Shown here: piece by piece, positions 1 through 8,907 of the stretch | Layout of the letters: each line of letters begins with the position of its first letter | Position numbering within the stretch: the first letter of the stretch is position 1 | NCBI GenBank assembly: GCA_003282205.1 | Contig: QBZW01000004.1 | Span: 62,001-126,000, forward strand | Direction of reading: 5' to 3' | Source: Pelagibacteraceae bacterium AG-337-G04 | Lineage (GTDB): Bacteria > Pseudomonadota > Alphaproteobacteria > Pelagibacterales > Pelagibacteraceae | Length of the DNA stretch: 64,000 nt | Made by a program: the position numbers and the translations under genes | Notes under the pieces: generated by a model | What the model saw: the letters and a program-made list of their open reading frames with translations, nothing else | The model's database searches: none | What the model was told of the DNA's origin: nothing

Positions 1-156
1 TGGGAATGCTGTCTTAAACATCCAGAAGATGGAGCAAGAGAGGGAGCGGAATTCATAAAAAATCACATTATTAATACAACAGAAAAAGCTTTCGATGATT
101 TTGCAGGTAATGGTGCTGACCATGAAGCTAATAAAAAAATGCTTGGTATTAATTAA
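1..156 (+). CDS. Sugar phosphate isomerase/epimerase, C-terminal fragment (5' end outside window)
   Basis: Only the last 51 codons are present, in frame from base 1 to the TAA at 154-156. They begin WECCLKHPEDGA and continue through an amphipathic helix, resembling the C-terminal tail of xylose-isomerase-like TIM-barrel sugar phosphate isomerases/epimerases (IolE/IolH-type fold). The stop overlaps the ATG of the following oxidoreductase (TAATG), so the two are translationally coupled. Pairing of such an epimerase with a Gfo/Idh/MocA dehydrogenase is typical of inositol or uncommon-sugar catabolism. The substrate cannot be told from this fragment. Confidence 0.6.
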   Translation, partial: WECCLKHPEDGAREGAEFIKNHIINTTEKAFDDFAGNGADHEANKKMLGIN

Positions 157-1310
157 TGAATAGAAAAATACGCATCGGGATGGTTGGCGGTGGAAAAGAT
201 GCTTTTATTGGAAGTGTCCATAGAATAGCTTTAAGACTTGATGGGTATTATGAATTAGTTGCGGGATCATTTTCATCTGACTTTGAAAATTCAAAAGAAA
301 CTGGAAAAAATCTTAGTCTAGAAAATGATAGGATCTATAAAACCTATCAAGAGATGGCTGAAAAAGAATCTGCTAGACCAGACGGTATTGATGTAGTTTC
401 AATAGTAACACCAAATCATTTACATGTACCTATTGCAAAACTCTTTGCAGATAAAGGGATACATATTATTTGCGATAAGCCAATTGGTATGTCTAGTGAG
501 GAGGCAATAGATCTTAAAAAAATTATTGAAAGAAAAAAATTAATATTTGCTCTGACACATAATTATACAGGGTATCCCATGGTTCGACATGCAAGATCTT
601 TAGTTCAAAAAGGAGTCTTAGGTTCTTTGAGAGTTATTCAAGCTGAATATCCTCAAGACTGGTTAACCACAAAGGCAGAGGATAGTGGATTAAAGCAAGC
701 CGAATGGAGAACTGATCCCAATAGATCAGGAGCAGGTGGTTGTATAGGCGATATTGGAACTCATGCCTATAATTTGATTAGGTTTATCACTGGATTAGAG
801 GTAGATGAAATTTCGGCCGATATTCATACATTTGTTGAAGGGAGACAAGTAGATGATAACGCTCAAATAATGCTGAGATTTATAGGGGGTGCGAAGGGAT
901 CAATATGGTCAAGTCAGGTAGCAGTTGGAAATGAAAATAATCTTAAAATACGAGTATATGGAGAAAATGCAGGAATTGAGTGGAGGCAAGAAGATCCAAA
1001 TTACCTGAGTTACACAAAATTTGGTAACCCTACTCAAAACATTACAAGGGGGAGCAATATCACGAGTGAAGAAGCTAAAAATGTAACAAGAATTCCTCAG
1101 GGTCATCCAGAAGGTTATTTAGAAGGTTTTGCTAATATTTATAATGATGTTTACAAAGAGCTTTCAGCTAATATTAATAAACAAGCATATGATAAATCAA
1201 ATAATTGTTACCCCACTATTGATGATGGAATTGAAGGAATGAAATTTATAGAAAACGTCATTAAATCTAGTAAGAATAATAGTAAATGGACTGCATTTAA
1301 TTCTAATTAA
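156..1310 (+). CDS. Gfo/Idh/MocA family NAD(P)-dependent oxidoreductase
   Basis: 384 residues, normal for the family. The N-terminal Rossmann domain shows MVGGGKDAF (residues 9-17), and the EKP-type motif appears as CDKPIG with Lys108, the usual cofactor/catalytic lysine. The C-terminal substrate domain contains GDIGTHAYNL near residue 200, including the expected catalytic His. The family oxidises or epimerises sugars and inositols with NAD(P). The start codon overlaps the stop of the upstream isomerase-like gene, so both probably act on the same sugar or cyclitol. The glycine-rich loop reads GGGKDAF rather than GxGxxG, as in one branch of the family. The exact substrate is not identifiable. 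Confidence 0.85.
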   Translation: MNRKIRIGMVGGGKDAFIGSVHRIALRLDGYYELVAGSFSSDFENSKETGKNLSLENDRIYKTYQEMAEKESARPDGIDVVSIVTPNHLHVPIAKLFADKGIHIICDKPIGMSSEEAIDLKKIIERKKLIFALTHNYTGYPMVRHARSLVQKGVLGSLRVIQAEYPQDWLTTKAEDSGLKQAEWRTDPNRSGAGGCIGDIGTHAYNLIRFITGLEVDEISADIHTFVEGRQVDDNAQIMLRFIGGAKGSIWSSQVAVGNENNLKIRVYGENAGIEWRQEDPNYLSYTKFGNPTQNITRGSNITSEEAKNVTRIPQGHPEGYLEGFANIYNDVYKELSANINKQAYDKSNNCYPTIDDGIEGMKFIENVIKSSKNNSKWTAFNSN

Positions 1311-1388
1311 ATTTTTTTTTAAAAATATAATCAATAAAACCCATTTTGAAACTTTAGTTTATATAATGATTTGAAATCAATATGTAAT

Positions 1389-1961
1389 CTATTTACTCCA
1401 CTCAACTTTAAACATAGCTTCGTTGCGTCTCATCATAGGAAGCGTAAAAGGCCCATTATAGGTTGCTCTTATTGGGGGTCCTTTAATGATTACTTTATCC
1501 TCTAAGAGTTTTTTATTAAGAATTTCCTTATGTTTGAAGAAATTATTATCTGAGGCTCTTCCAGAATATTCTATTACAGCAAAAAAACCTTCTTCTATTG
1601 TTGAGATTTTAACATCTGAATTTGTGGGTATAGGCGCATTCTCTTTTGTAAATTTTGATGGAAGATAAAATTGCATATAGTATCCATTATCTTTCTCACC
1701 CTGTGTTACTGGCACAGTCATTTTAATTTCTTGAGATTTATTATTCTGACCCGAGATATATTTAAAAAGTTTTCTAAAACTACTTTCATCATTTCTACTT
1801 ACAACTTCGACAACTAGACGGTCTTTATAATGTCTCACTTCGTATATTTCAGATTTATATACTACATCATATTGAGATTCCTCATAAGCCATTGAAGTAG
1901 AGTAAGGTAAAATACAGAATATATAAATCAAAAAAGATATTGATATTATTGATTTTCTCAT
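1389..1961 (-). CDS. SOUL family heme-binding protein, exported
   Basis: 190 residues with an N-terminal signal peptide (hydrophobic stretch, residues 6-24, ending in a SMAYEE-like cleavage region). The mature part carries hallmarks of the SOUL/HBP fold: YEVRHYKDRLVVEV near residues 41-54, KMTVPVTQ in the middle, and a C-terminal PFTLPMMRRNEAMF segment. SOUL proteins bind heme or porphyrins. Here the protein would be periplasmic. It is the last gene of a minus-strand run starting with tldD and abuts the preceding NAD-binding gene with no spacer. The physiological role in bacteria is not established. Confidence 0.85.
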   Translation of the reverse strand: MRKSIISISFLIYIFCILPYSTSMAYEESQYDVVYKSEIYEVRHYKDRLVVEVVSRNDESSFRKLFKYISGQNNKSQEIKMTVPVTQGEKDNGYYMQFYLPSKFTKENAPIPTNSDVKISTIEEGFFAVIEYSGRASDNNFFKHKEILNKKLLEDKVIIKGPPIRATYNGPFTLPMMRRNEAMFKVEWSK

Positions 1962-2618
1962 TTAGTTAGATCCTAACTCTTGCAACCTATCAGACAAATA
2001 AGTTTGCTCACTATTATTTTCTGAGGCAAGTTTGATCATTGCATTCACAACTATCTCAACTTTTATTGGAGTGTATTTTTTAAGTCCACCAAAAAAAAAT
2101 AAGGATAGAAATTTCATCACTGGAATTCCTAAAACCTCAACAATTCTAAAGTCTTTTCTGTTTCCAACTAAAAATGAGGGTTGAATAATGCTTAGGTTAG
2201 AAAACCCAATTTTTTTTAGCTCCTCCTCTACTTGACCTTTATTTTTTAAATATGTACTTGAGGCTTTTGGGTTTGCTCCAATTGAGGAGACGTAAATAAA
2301 ATTACTAATTGAATTAAATTTTGCAATTTTTGCTAATTGTACAGGTAATTCATATTCTATTCTTCTATATTCGTTTTTATCAGGTGTGTCTTTGTGAGTT
2401 GTACCAATGCAAAAAAAACAATCATCACCTGTTAATTTTTCTTTTAAAGTGTCTAAATCTAAAAAATCTGTATTGATCACTTCAACTTTTGAATTATCAA
2501 TAGAAGGTAATTTTCTAACAAATATTTTTATTTTGTTGTAAGTATTATTGTTGATTAAATTATCTAGTAAATTAGATCCAATTAACCCAGATGAGCCAAA
2601 TAATACAGCGGTTTTCAT
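1962..2618 (-). CDS. NAD(P)-binding atypical short-chain dehydrogenase/epimerase-like protein
   Basis: 218 residues with an N-terminal dinucleotide-binding fingerprint, VLFGSSGLIGSNLLD (GxxGxxG, residues 5-19). An FIYVSSIGA segment near residues 112-120 corresponds to the catalytic Ser strand of extended SDRs, and YLKNKGQVEEEL follows it. Overall it resembles the HTATIP2/TIP30-like and YwnB-like NAD(P)-binding proteins rather than full-length sugar epimerases, being about 100 residues shorter. It sits between the aminotransferase and the SOUL gene with spacers of 2 and 0 bases. Function unknown beyond nucleotide binding. Confidence 0.7.
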   Translation of the reverse strand: MKTAVLFGSSGLIGSNLLDNLINNNTYNKIKIFVRKLPSIDNSKVEVINTDFLDLDTLKEKLTGDDCFFCIGTTHKDTPDKNEYRRIEYELPVQLAKIAKFNSISNFIYVSSIGANPKASSTYLKNKGQVEEELKKIGFSNLSIIQPSFLVGNRKDFRIVEVLGIPVMKFLSLFFFGGLKKYTPIKVEIVVNAMIKLASENNSEQTYLSDRLQELGSN

Positions 2619-2620
2619 TA

Positions 2621-3772
2621 TTATTTTAAATACTCTTCTTTCATAAATTTTTTTATTCTATTTGCTCCTTCAATAATATCCTCAGTGCTTCTTGCGTATG
2701 AAAACCTTATTGTAGAATTTCCTCTTTTTTGATCGAAATCAAGTCCAGGAGTTATTGCTACTCCTGCTTTATCAAGCACTTCTTTACAAAAGTTAAGACT
2801 ATCTTTCGAATACTCTGAAATATCAATGTAGATATAAAAAGCACCATCTGGGGGAGAAAATTTATTTAAACCAGCCTTAGGTAACTCTTCTAACAAAATT
2901 GATCTATTTTTTTTGTAAGCATCTAAGTTTTGGTTTAATTCATCTTTTGCATCCATTGCTGATAAAGCAGTTAATTGACTGACATGTGGTGGGCAAATAA
3001 AAAGATTTTGAGATAATCTTTCTACTTGTCTCACATGATCTTCAGGAACAATCATCCAGCCGACTCTCCAACCAGTCATAGAAAAATATTTAGAAAATGA
3101 GTTTATAACATAACATTCATTTGAAATTTCTAATGCAGATGTAGGATTATTTTCATATTGAATTCCGTGATAAATCTCATCACTAATAAAACTCACTTTA
3201 TTCTCATGGGCTGTATTGATAAGTTCTTCTAGTTTTTTTTTATCAAGCATTGAGCCAGTGGGATTTGCAGGAGAAGCTACTAATAAACCATTTAAATTAT
3301 TGTCTTTAATATCTTTAGGTATGGGCTGAAATTTATTTTGCAACTCTGTAAAAATATCAACTGGAATTAAATCTTGTGACTTTAAAATTTGTCTATAGCT
3401 AGGATAGCCTGGAGCGGCAATGCCTACTCTATCTCCAACATCAAATAATGCTGCAAAAGAAAGTATAAATGCCCCTGAAGATCCAGTTGTTATAATTATT
3501 CTGTCTGAGTTTAAATCAATATTGTACCAATCTCCATACAATTTAGAAATTCTATTTCTTAATTCTGGTAAACCTAAAGTAACTGTATAGCCTAGATCAT
3601 TATTTGAAATTTCATCTGAAATAAATTGTTTGGCAAGTTTTGGTGCTGGGGTTCCTGGTTGACCTACTTCCATATGAATCACATGCTTGCCATTAGCTTC
3701 TGCTTTTCTAGCAGACTCCATTACATCCATTACAATAAATGGGTCAACATTACTTCTTTTAGATTTCTTCAT
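2621..3772 (-). CDS. Class I/II pyridoxal-phosphate aminotransferase
   Basis: 383 residues, standard length for fold-type I aminotransferases. The Schiff-base lysine is K228 in NSFSKYFSMTGWRVGW. The PLP-binding NPTG motif (ASPANPTGSM, about 166-175), SDEIYHGI (about 197-204) and the C-terminal carboxylate-binding Arg (RFSYAR) are all present. It resembles the AspC/AlaA-like broad amino-acid aminotransferases of alphaproteobacteria. The amino donor cannot be assigned from sequence alone. It belongs to the same minus-strand run as the histidine phosphatase and the NAD-binding protein. Confidence 0.88.
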   Translation of the reverse strand: MKKSKRSNVDPFIVMDVMESARKAEANGKHVIHMEVGQPGTPAPKLAKQFISDEISNNDLGYTVTLGLPELRNRISKLYGDWYNIDLNSDRIIITTGSSGAFILSFAALFDVGDRVGIAAPGYPSYRQILKSQDLIPVDIFTELQNKFQPIPKDIKDNNLNGLLVASPANPTGSMLDKKKLEELINTAHENKVSFISDEIYHGIQYENNPTSALEISNECYVINSFSKYFSMTGWRVGWMIVPEDHVRQVERLSQNLFICPPHVSQLTALSAMDAKDELNQNLDAYKKNRSILLEELPKAGLNKFSPPDGAFYIYIDISEYSKDSLNFCKEVLDKAGVAITPGLDFDQKRGNSTIRFSYARSTEDIIEGANRIKKFMKEEYLK

Positions 3773-3797
3773 TTAGTCTCTATTTCTGGATTAAATA

Positions 3798-3989
3798 TTA
3801 TAAACTGATCTTAAATACTCTTGCTGTTTTTTCGTCTGAAATGTTTAGAATTTTAAACTTAGATGTTTTTTCTAACTTTTGACCTTTATTAGTCACAAAA
3901 GATTTCATTTTTTTTACTTCGCCCTCAGGCATTTTTCTAGTGTATTTTAAAGTATGCTTTTTTGATCCTATAATAAATATTGTTTTCAT
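3798..3989 (-). CDS. Small basic hypothetical protein
   Basis: 63 residues and strongly basic (many Lys), with no transmembrane segment and no recognised domain. It starts at ATG 3989-3987 and fills what would otherwise be a 235-bp gap in an operon whose other gaps are 0-25 bp, which supports it being real. It opens with a short beta-like stretch (TIFIIGSKKHTLKYTRK) and ends in ARVFKISL. I do not recognise the family. A lineage-specific small protein is the best description. Confidence 0.5.
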   Translation of the reverse strand: MKTIFIIGSKKHTLKYTRKMPEGEVKKMKSFVTNKGQKLEKTSKFKILNISDEKTARVFKISL

Positions 3990-4007
3990 AAATCTTAGGT
4001 TAATATA

Positions 4008-4556
4008 TTACAAAGTATCAATTGATCCAATAATATTTAAGTTCTTATCAGTTATAACTATTTCTCCTGAAGAAGTCCCTATATTTAGCATTGAGGATAT
4101 AACAACAAAATGAGTGACAAAAATTATATTTTCTTTACCATTCCATTGATTAATAAACTCTTTTAGTTGAGTTATTTGCCTCTCTTCATTTGCTTCAAAT
4201 CTAATATCATAAAAAGAATTTAGAGCGCTAAATGTTTGATAATTTTTAAAAGCAAATTTAGCCGTATCTATACATCTGCACCATTCACTTGAATAGACAT
4301 TTTCAATTTTAATCTGGTTTTTATTAAATATATTTCCAATAAATTTTGACTGTTCAATTCCTCTTTGATCTAAATTTCTTTGGGTAGAACAATCGTTTAA
4401 ATCAAAATTTTCTGGATCTCCATTCCCTGGTGCAAGCGCATGCCTAATAAAAATTATTTTTCCTCCCTCTTTTAAAGAAGTAAGGACTTCTTCTGCAGAA
4501 TAAGCAGAATTAATTGCAAAAATATTAATAAAAAATATTATTAGTATTTTTTTCAT
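4008..4556 (-). CDS. Histidine phosphatase superfamily protein, exported
   Basis: 182 residues with a signal peptide (MKKILIIFFINIFAINSAYSA). The catalytic motif is FIRHALAPG (RHA instead of the usual RHG), with the phosphorylated His about residue 38. The second core His lies in FVTHFVVIS, and a YSSEWCRCIDTA segment matches the conserved S(x)RAxQTA region. Substrates of this periplasmic branch are unknown. It starts one base after the stop of its neighbour towards the TPR gene, so it is cotranscribed with the TPR protein and the TldD/PmbA pair. Confidence 0.8.
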   Translation of the reverse strand: MKKILIIFFINIFAINSAYSAEEVLTSLKEGGKIIFIRHALAPGNGDPENFDLNDCSTQRNLDQRGIEQSKFIGNIFNKNQIKIENVYSSEWCRCIDTAKFAFKNYQTFSALNSFYDIRFEANEERQITQLKEFINQWNGKENIIFVTHFVVISSMLNIGTSSGEIVITDKNLNIIGSIDTL

Positions 4557-5105
4557 TTACACAGATTGATTTTTAATCAACTCTTTAATCTGTGGTATCA
4601 TTATTTGTGGTGATCTCATGGATGGATAAATCTCTTTTACTTTTTCATAACTCTTTAAAGCCTTTTCATAATTTTTTAACTTAATTTGAACGAGACCCTG
4701 TCCTGATAATGCCCCAAAATGTCTTTTCTCCAGTTTTAATACCTTGTCTATATCATTTTGAGAATCTTGATATTTGCCCATTAAATAAAAGACAGTTGCT
4801 CTTTTATTCCAAGCTTCTGCCCAAGCAGGATCCTTTTTAATCACTGTTGTGAATATATCTACAGCAATTGAATATTGCTCCTGGTTCATAAATTTTGTTC
4901 CTCTTGATAGCAAAGAAGTTAAATTTTGATTAGTTGGATGTTTCGTCCAAATATCCCAGATTTTCATCTCTGTATCAATTGCAATTGAGTGGTTTTGAAT
5001 TTTTAACTTTTCAAATAAGTTATTTAATCTTATTTCATTTTCATTAGAGTTTACTGAGGTACTAATAAAAAAAATAACGAGAAAAATGGTAATTATTTTT
5101 TTCAT
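4557..5105 (-). CDS. Exported tetratricopeptide-repeat protein
   Basis: 182 residues. An N-terminal signal sequence (residues 1-20, MKKIITIFLVIFFISTS) precedes helical repeats. Two clear TPR-like units read YSIAVDIFTTVIKKDPAWAEAWNKRA (split here into its parts: SIAVDIFTTVIKKDPAW and AEAWNKRATVFYLMGKY) and NYEKALKSYEKVKEIYP. The protein is probably a periplasmic scaffold of unknown partner. It lies 7 bases downstream of pmbA and directly upstream of the periplasmic histidine phosphatase, which may be a partner by context only. Confidence 0.75.
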   Translation of the reverse strand: MKKIITIFLVIFFISTSVNSNENEIRLNNLFEKLKIQNHSIAIDTEMKIWDIWTKHPTNQNLTSLLSRGTKFMNQEQYSIAVDIFTTVIKKDPAWAEAWNKRATVFYLMGKYQDSQNDIDKVLKLEKRHFGALSGQGLVQIKLKNYEKALKSYEKVKEIYPSMRSPQIMIPQIKELIKNQSV

Positions 5106-5112
5106 TTAGAAA

Positions 5113-6432
5113 TTATTTTCCACCAACAACCATGCCTTCAACCATCATTGTCGGTGAATTTGTTGCATAGTTAAATTCTAAATCGTCGGCTAAAGTTATA
5201 TTTTTAAAAATATTGTTTAAGTTTCCAGCAATTGTAATTTCACTTACTGGATATGAAAACTCTCCATTCTCAATCATCATACCAGATGCTCCTACAGAGT
5301 AATCACCATTAATAAGATTCGTACCATGACCGATAGTTTCTTTGATATACAAGATTTTATTTTCTGATTTGATTAGATCTTCAAATGTTTTTGATCCATT
5401 TTGAAAATACAAATTTGTTGTACCACTTGCCCTACCATTAGACTTTCTGTTTATTTTTTTCCCATTATAAGTATCAATTAAATAGTCTTGAAGAATACCG
5501 TTTTTTATCAAATCAAGGTTAACTACTTCTATACCTTCGCTATCAAAGTAACGAGATCCATTGGCTTTTCTTATATTACCGTGATCTAATATATTTATTT
5601 CAGAGTTAAAAACTTGTTGATTTAATTTATCTTTTAAAAATGTTGTTCCTTTTGCTATTGCGCTTGATGATATTGCACTTGCAAAAATAGATAGAAAGTT
5701 TTTCGAAATTCTTTTATCAAATATTAGGCTAATTTTTTCACTTTTTATTTTTTTTGGATTTAATTTCTTCACTGCATGTTCCGCCGCAATAGATCCAAGT
5801 TGTTTAGGTTTTAAAATATCACTATAAAACCTTTTGCTTGTATATTCATAATCTCTTTCCATGCTCCCATTGCTTTTTGAAACAACTTCACAATATGCAG
5901 TAAATTGTGAGGTTTTATATCCATCAGCAAATCCATTTGAATTGGCTAACAAAAAATTTGATTTATTCTCACCAAATCCAGATCCATTGGTATTTATTAT
6001 TTTATCATTTGAAAAAGCTTCCTCTTCTGCCTCTTTTATATAATTAATCTTGTCTTCATTGCTTAAATGAGTTTCATCATACAACTCTAAGTCTTTTAAT
6101 CCTTTAAAATGGAGGTCTTTATCTGGTAATGAATTATATTCATCCTCAGGAGTAATTTTCATTGTTTCAATACATCTATTTACTAACTCATCTAAATTAC
6201 TTTCTTTAAGATTTGATGAGGCTATTGAGGACTTTTTTTTACCTAAATAAGTTGTAAGGACTACTCCAAGATTTTCAGACCTTTCAGATCCATCAAGTTT
6301 TTTATTCCTTACATTTACATTTTCAGAAACAGAACTTTGCACTAATATATTTGCATCAGATGAACCTAATTTTTTTGATTTACTTAGGCATATATCTGCA
6401 ATTTTTTTTAGATACTGTTGATCTTTAATCAT
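5113..6432 (-). CDS. pmbA: PmbA/TldE metalloprotease-family subunit
   Basis: 439 residues from the ATG at 6432. A TTG eight codons further upstream would overlap the preceding tldD gene and is less likely. It has the typical PmbA features: an N-terminal region with KKIADICLSKSKKLGSSDA, a central SGFSGE-free core, and a C-terminal NYATNSPTMMVEGMVVGG tail. PmbA (TldE) lacks the HExxH of TldD but forms a heterodimeric protease with it that degrades unfolded peptides and processes modified peptides such as microcin precursors and CcdA. It is adjacent to tldD with a 4-bp gap, the usual arrangement in proteobacteria. Confidence 0.9.
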   Translation of the reverse strand: MIKDQQYLKKIADICLSKSKKLGSSDANILVQSSVSENVNVRNKKLDGSERSENLGVVLTTYLGKKKSSIASSNLKESNLDELVNRCIETMKITPEDEYNSLPDKDLHFKGLKDLELYDETHLSNEDKINYIKEAEEEAFSNDKIINTNGSGFGENKSNFLLANSNGFADGYKTSQFTAYCEVVSKSNGSMERDYEYTSKRFYSDILKPKQLGSIAAEHAVKKLNPKKIKSEKISLIFDKRISKNFLSIFASAISSSAIAKGTTFLKDKLNQQVFNSEINILDHGNIRKANGSRYFDSEGIEVVNLDLIKNGILQDYLIDTYNGKKINRKSNGRASGTTNLYFQNGSKTFEDLIKSENKILYIKETIGHGTNLINGDYSVGASGMMIENGEFSYPVSEITIAGNLNNIFKNITLADDLEFNYATNSPTMMVEGMVVGGK

Positions 6433-6436
6433 TTTA

Positions 6437-7849
6437 CTATAGTTGGGTTCCGCCAACAGTCATATTATTGATAAGCAAAGATGGTTGTCCAACACCAACT
6501 GGTACACCTTGTCCAGCTTTACCACACGTTCCAATGCCAGGATCTAACATCATATCGTTTCCAACCATTAAAATTTCTTTTAATGAAGATGGTCCATCAC
6601 CAATTAAAGTAGCTCCTTTAATTGGAGATCCGATTTTTCCGTTTATAATCTCATAAGCTTCTGTACAGTTAAAAACGAATTTACCAGAGGTAATGTCAAC
6701 TTGACCACCTCCAAAACTTACAGCAAAAATACCTTTATCTACTGACTTAATCATTTCTTCTTGAGTGTTTGATCCACCTAACATTATCGTATTTCTCATT
6801 CTAGGCATGACGACATGTTTATAGCTTTCTCTTCTTCCATTTCCTGTTGATTTTGTATTCATAAGTCTTGCATTAAGCCTATCTTGCATGAAATTTTTTA
6901 AAATACCATTTTCAATTAAAACTGTTCTTTCTGTTGGCGTTCCTTCATCATCAATATTTAAACTACCTCTTCTATTATCTAATGTTCCGTCGTCGATTAT
7001 TGTAACTCCATCACTCGCAACTTTTTTGCCAACTAAATCATGAAAAGCTGAAGTTTTTTTTCTATTAAAATCTCCTTCTAGTCCATGACCTACAGCTTCA
7101 TGAATTAAAATTGCAGGCCAACCAGGTCCTAGAACAACTTTCATTTCTCCTGCAAGAGAAGGTTTGCTTTCTATATTTGTGCTTGCAATTCTAAAAGCTT
7201 CATCGCAAACTTTTTTCCAATTATCATTTTTTAGATATGCATCATAATCTTGTCTCCCACCAATACCAAAAACTCCTGTTTCTTTTCTACCATTCTTTTC
7301 AACCATTACTGACATATTTATTCTAACTAATGGTCTATTATCTGATAATAATTCTCCTCCAGATCTAACGATCTCAATGTTTTTCTTTTCTGCCAGAAGA
7401 CTTGCTGTTACTTGTTTAACTGAACTATCTTTTGATCTTGCATACTCATTCATATTGTTCAGCAATTCTATTTTTGATTTCATTGACTTGCTCTCAATTG
7501 GATCAACGTCTTTATAAAGTTTCTGATTAGTTCTTTTAATTTCTGAATTATATGTGCCACTATTATTTTTTAAAGTTGACTTAAGATTTTCGCTAGAATT
7601 TTTTAATGATTTTTCTGAAATTTCATTTGAATGAGAATAAGCGACTGTATCACCTGTTACAGCTCTAAAACCATAACCTAAGTCAGAAGTATAATTTGAG
7701 CTTTTAATTTTGTTATCATCTAATACAATTGTCTCAGATTTTGTATCCTCTATATAAAGCTCACCATCATCACAATTATTTAAAGTTTCAGAAACAATAC
7801 TATCTGCTTTTTCTGAAGTTAATTCTGAATTTTTAAGTAAAGATGACAT
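6437..7849 (-). CDS. tldD: TldD metalloprotease subunit
   Basis: 470 residues, standard TldD length. The zinc site is visible as LIHEAVGHGLEGD with H250, E251 and H255 (HExxxH type), and the third ligand cysteine lies in the C-terminal MLDPGIGTCGKAGQG segment. TldD pairs with TldE/PmbA to form the peptide-degrading TldD/E protease, and pmbA follows immediately. It is the first gene of a minus-strand run extending to the SOUL gene. The 71-bp gap towards the hydrolase gene at 7921 probably carries the promoter. Confidence 0.93.
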   Translation of the reverse strand: MSSLLKNSELTSEKADSIVSETLNNCDDGELYIEDTKSETIVLDDNKIKSSNYTSDLGYGFRAVTGDTVAYSHSNEISEKSLKNSSENLKSTLKNNSGTYNSEIKRTNQKLYKDVDPIESKSMKSKIELLNNMNEYARSKDSSVKQVTASLLAEKKNIEIVRSGGELLSDNRPLVRINMSVMVEKNGRKETGVFGIGGRQDYDAYLKNDNWKKVCDEAFRIASTNIESKPSLAGEMKVVLGPGWPAILIHEAVGHGLEGDFNRKKTSAFHDLVGKKVASDGVTIIDDGTLDNRRGSLNIDDEGTPTERTVLIENGILKNFMQDRLNARLMNTKSTGNGRRESYKHVVMPRMRNTIMLGGSNTQEEMIKSVDKGIFAVSFGGGQVDITSGKFVFNCTEAYEIINGKIGSPIKGATLIGDGPSSLKEILMVGNDMMLDPGIGTCGKAGQGVPVGVGQPSLLINNMTVGGTQL

Positions 7850-7920
7850 TAGCTATATTTAAAGGTGAATTTAATATTATCAAGAATGATATGCGCGATT
7901 ATTGATCACATCAACTAAGA

Positions 7921-8802
7921 CTAATTACTTAATTTCCTCAAAAAAAAATCACTTAGATGTTTAATAGTTGCCTTTGGATTTTGCTCTGGGATGAAGTGAC
8001 CTGAATTTATAGGATAACCTATAACTTTTCTTTTAGTATATTTTTGCCAAATTTTTAGTGGTTTGAACTGCTTTCCAATTACTCCCTTACTTCCCCATAA
8101 CACTTGGACTGGAATATTTAGTTTTTTTTTTCTATCTTGTTTGTCATGATCTAAATCAATAGTTGCAGAAGCTCTATAATCTTCACAAGATCCATGAATT
8201 CTTTTTGGTTGTTTAAAACATTTTAAATAGTTTTCTTCAACTTTTCCAAATTTGTGATTTCCTGACCATTTATCTAAACAACTTTTCATCCATTTACGTG
8301 GATCACTCATTATCATTCTTTCAGGCAACCATTTTGGCTGTATTAAAAAAAACCAATGAAAGTATGCTTTTGCGAAATCTTTTGTCGTTAATTCATACAT
8401 ATCTAATGTTGGACAAATATCTAAAACACTTAAAGCTATTATATTGTTTCTATAGTCTCTTGCTAGCCTGTGAGCAACTCTTCCACCTCTATCATGTCCT
8501 GCAACAAAAAATTTGTTAAAACCTAATTTTATCATCATCTGTTTCATGTCACTTGCCATTTCTCTTTTTGAATAATTATAATGTTTGCTATCTGATGGTG
8601 GGGCTAGACTATTTCCATATCCTCTTAAATCTGCAGCAACCACAGTAAATCTTTTAGATAACTTAGGGGCTGTTTTGTGCCACATTAAATGTGTTTGTGG
8701 ATATCCATGCAGTAAAAGTAATGGTGGACCTTCACCACCAACTCTACAAAAAACCTTACCTTTTTTTACGTTTACGTACTTTGATTTAAAACCATTAAAC
8801 AT
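7921..8802 (-). CDS. Alpha/beta hydrolase, haloacetate (fluoroacetate) dehalogenase-like
   Basis: 293 residues. It carries the complete residue set of fluoroacetate/haloacetate dehalogenases: nucleophile D104 in AGHDRGGRVAHR, carboxylate-binding R105 and R108, acid D128 (VLDIC), halide-pocket H149 and W150 (FHWFFLIQP), Tyr209 in CEDYRASATID, and base H269 (NSGHFIPEQ). Family enzymes hydrolyse the C-halogen bond of haloacetates to give glycolate. Soluble, no signal peptide. It reads away from guaC across a short AT-rich gap and stands alone. Epoxide hydrolases share the fold, but their pocket residues differ, so a dehalogenase-type activity is favoured. Confidence 0.75.
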   Translation of the reverse strand: MFNGFKSKYVNVKKGKVFCRVGGEGPPLLLLHGYPQTHLMWHKTAPKLSKRFTVVAADLRGYGNSLAPPSDSKHYNYSKREMASDMKQMMIKLGFNKFFVAGHDRGGRVAHRLARDYRNNIIALSVLDICPTLDMYELTTKDFAKAYFHWFFLIQPKWLPERMIMSDPRKWMKSCLDKWSGNHKFGKVEENYLKCFKQPKRIHGSCEDYRASATIDLDHDKQDRKKKLNIPVQVLWGSKGVIGKQFKPLKIWQKYTKRKVIGYPINSGHFIPEQNPKATIKHLSDFFLRKLSN

Positions 8803-8907
8803 GCTTAATAATATGAATTTTTCAAAGTATAGCTAATGAAAGCTTAGTATCAATATTAATAATATTTAATTTGAATTTACTTAGTGCACCTGTATAAATT
8901 TGGATTT

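Noticed and set aside
1311-1388. Terminator after the Gfo/Idh/MocA gene
   Set aside because: A T-run directly follows the stop and only a 5-bp AAACT-TT-AGTTT stem is present; not strong enough to call.
6433-6456. TTG start of pmbA overlapping tldD
   Set aside because: An ATG at 6432 lies 4 bp after the tldD stop and gives the usual PmbA N-terminus.
8884-8907. Upstream GTG start for guaC
   Set aside because: The GTG at 8908 gives an N-terminus that matches known GMP reductases; the upstream option adds eight residues with no ribosome-binding site.
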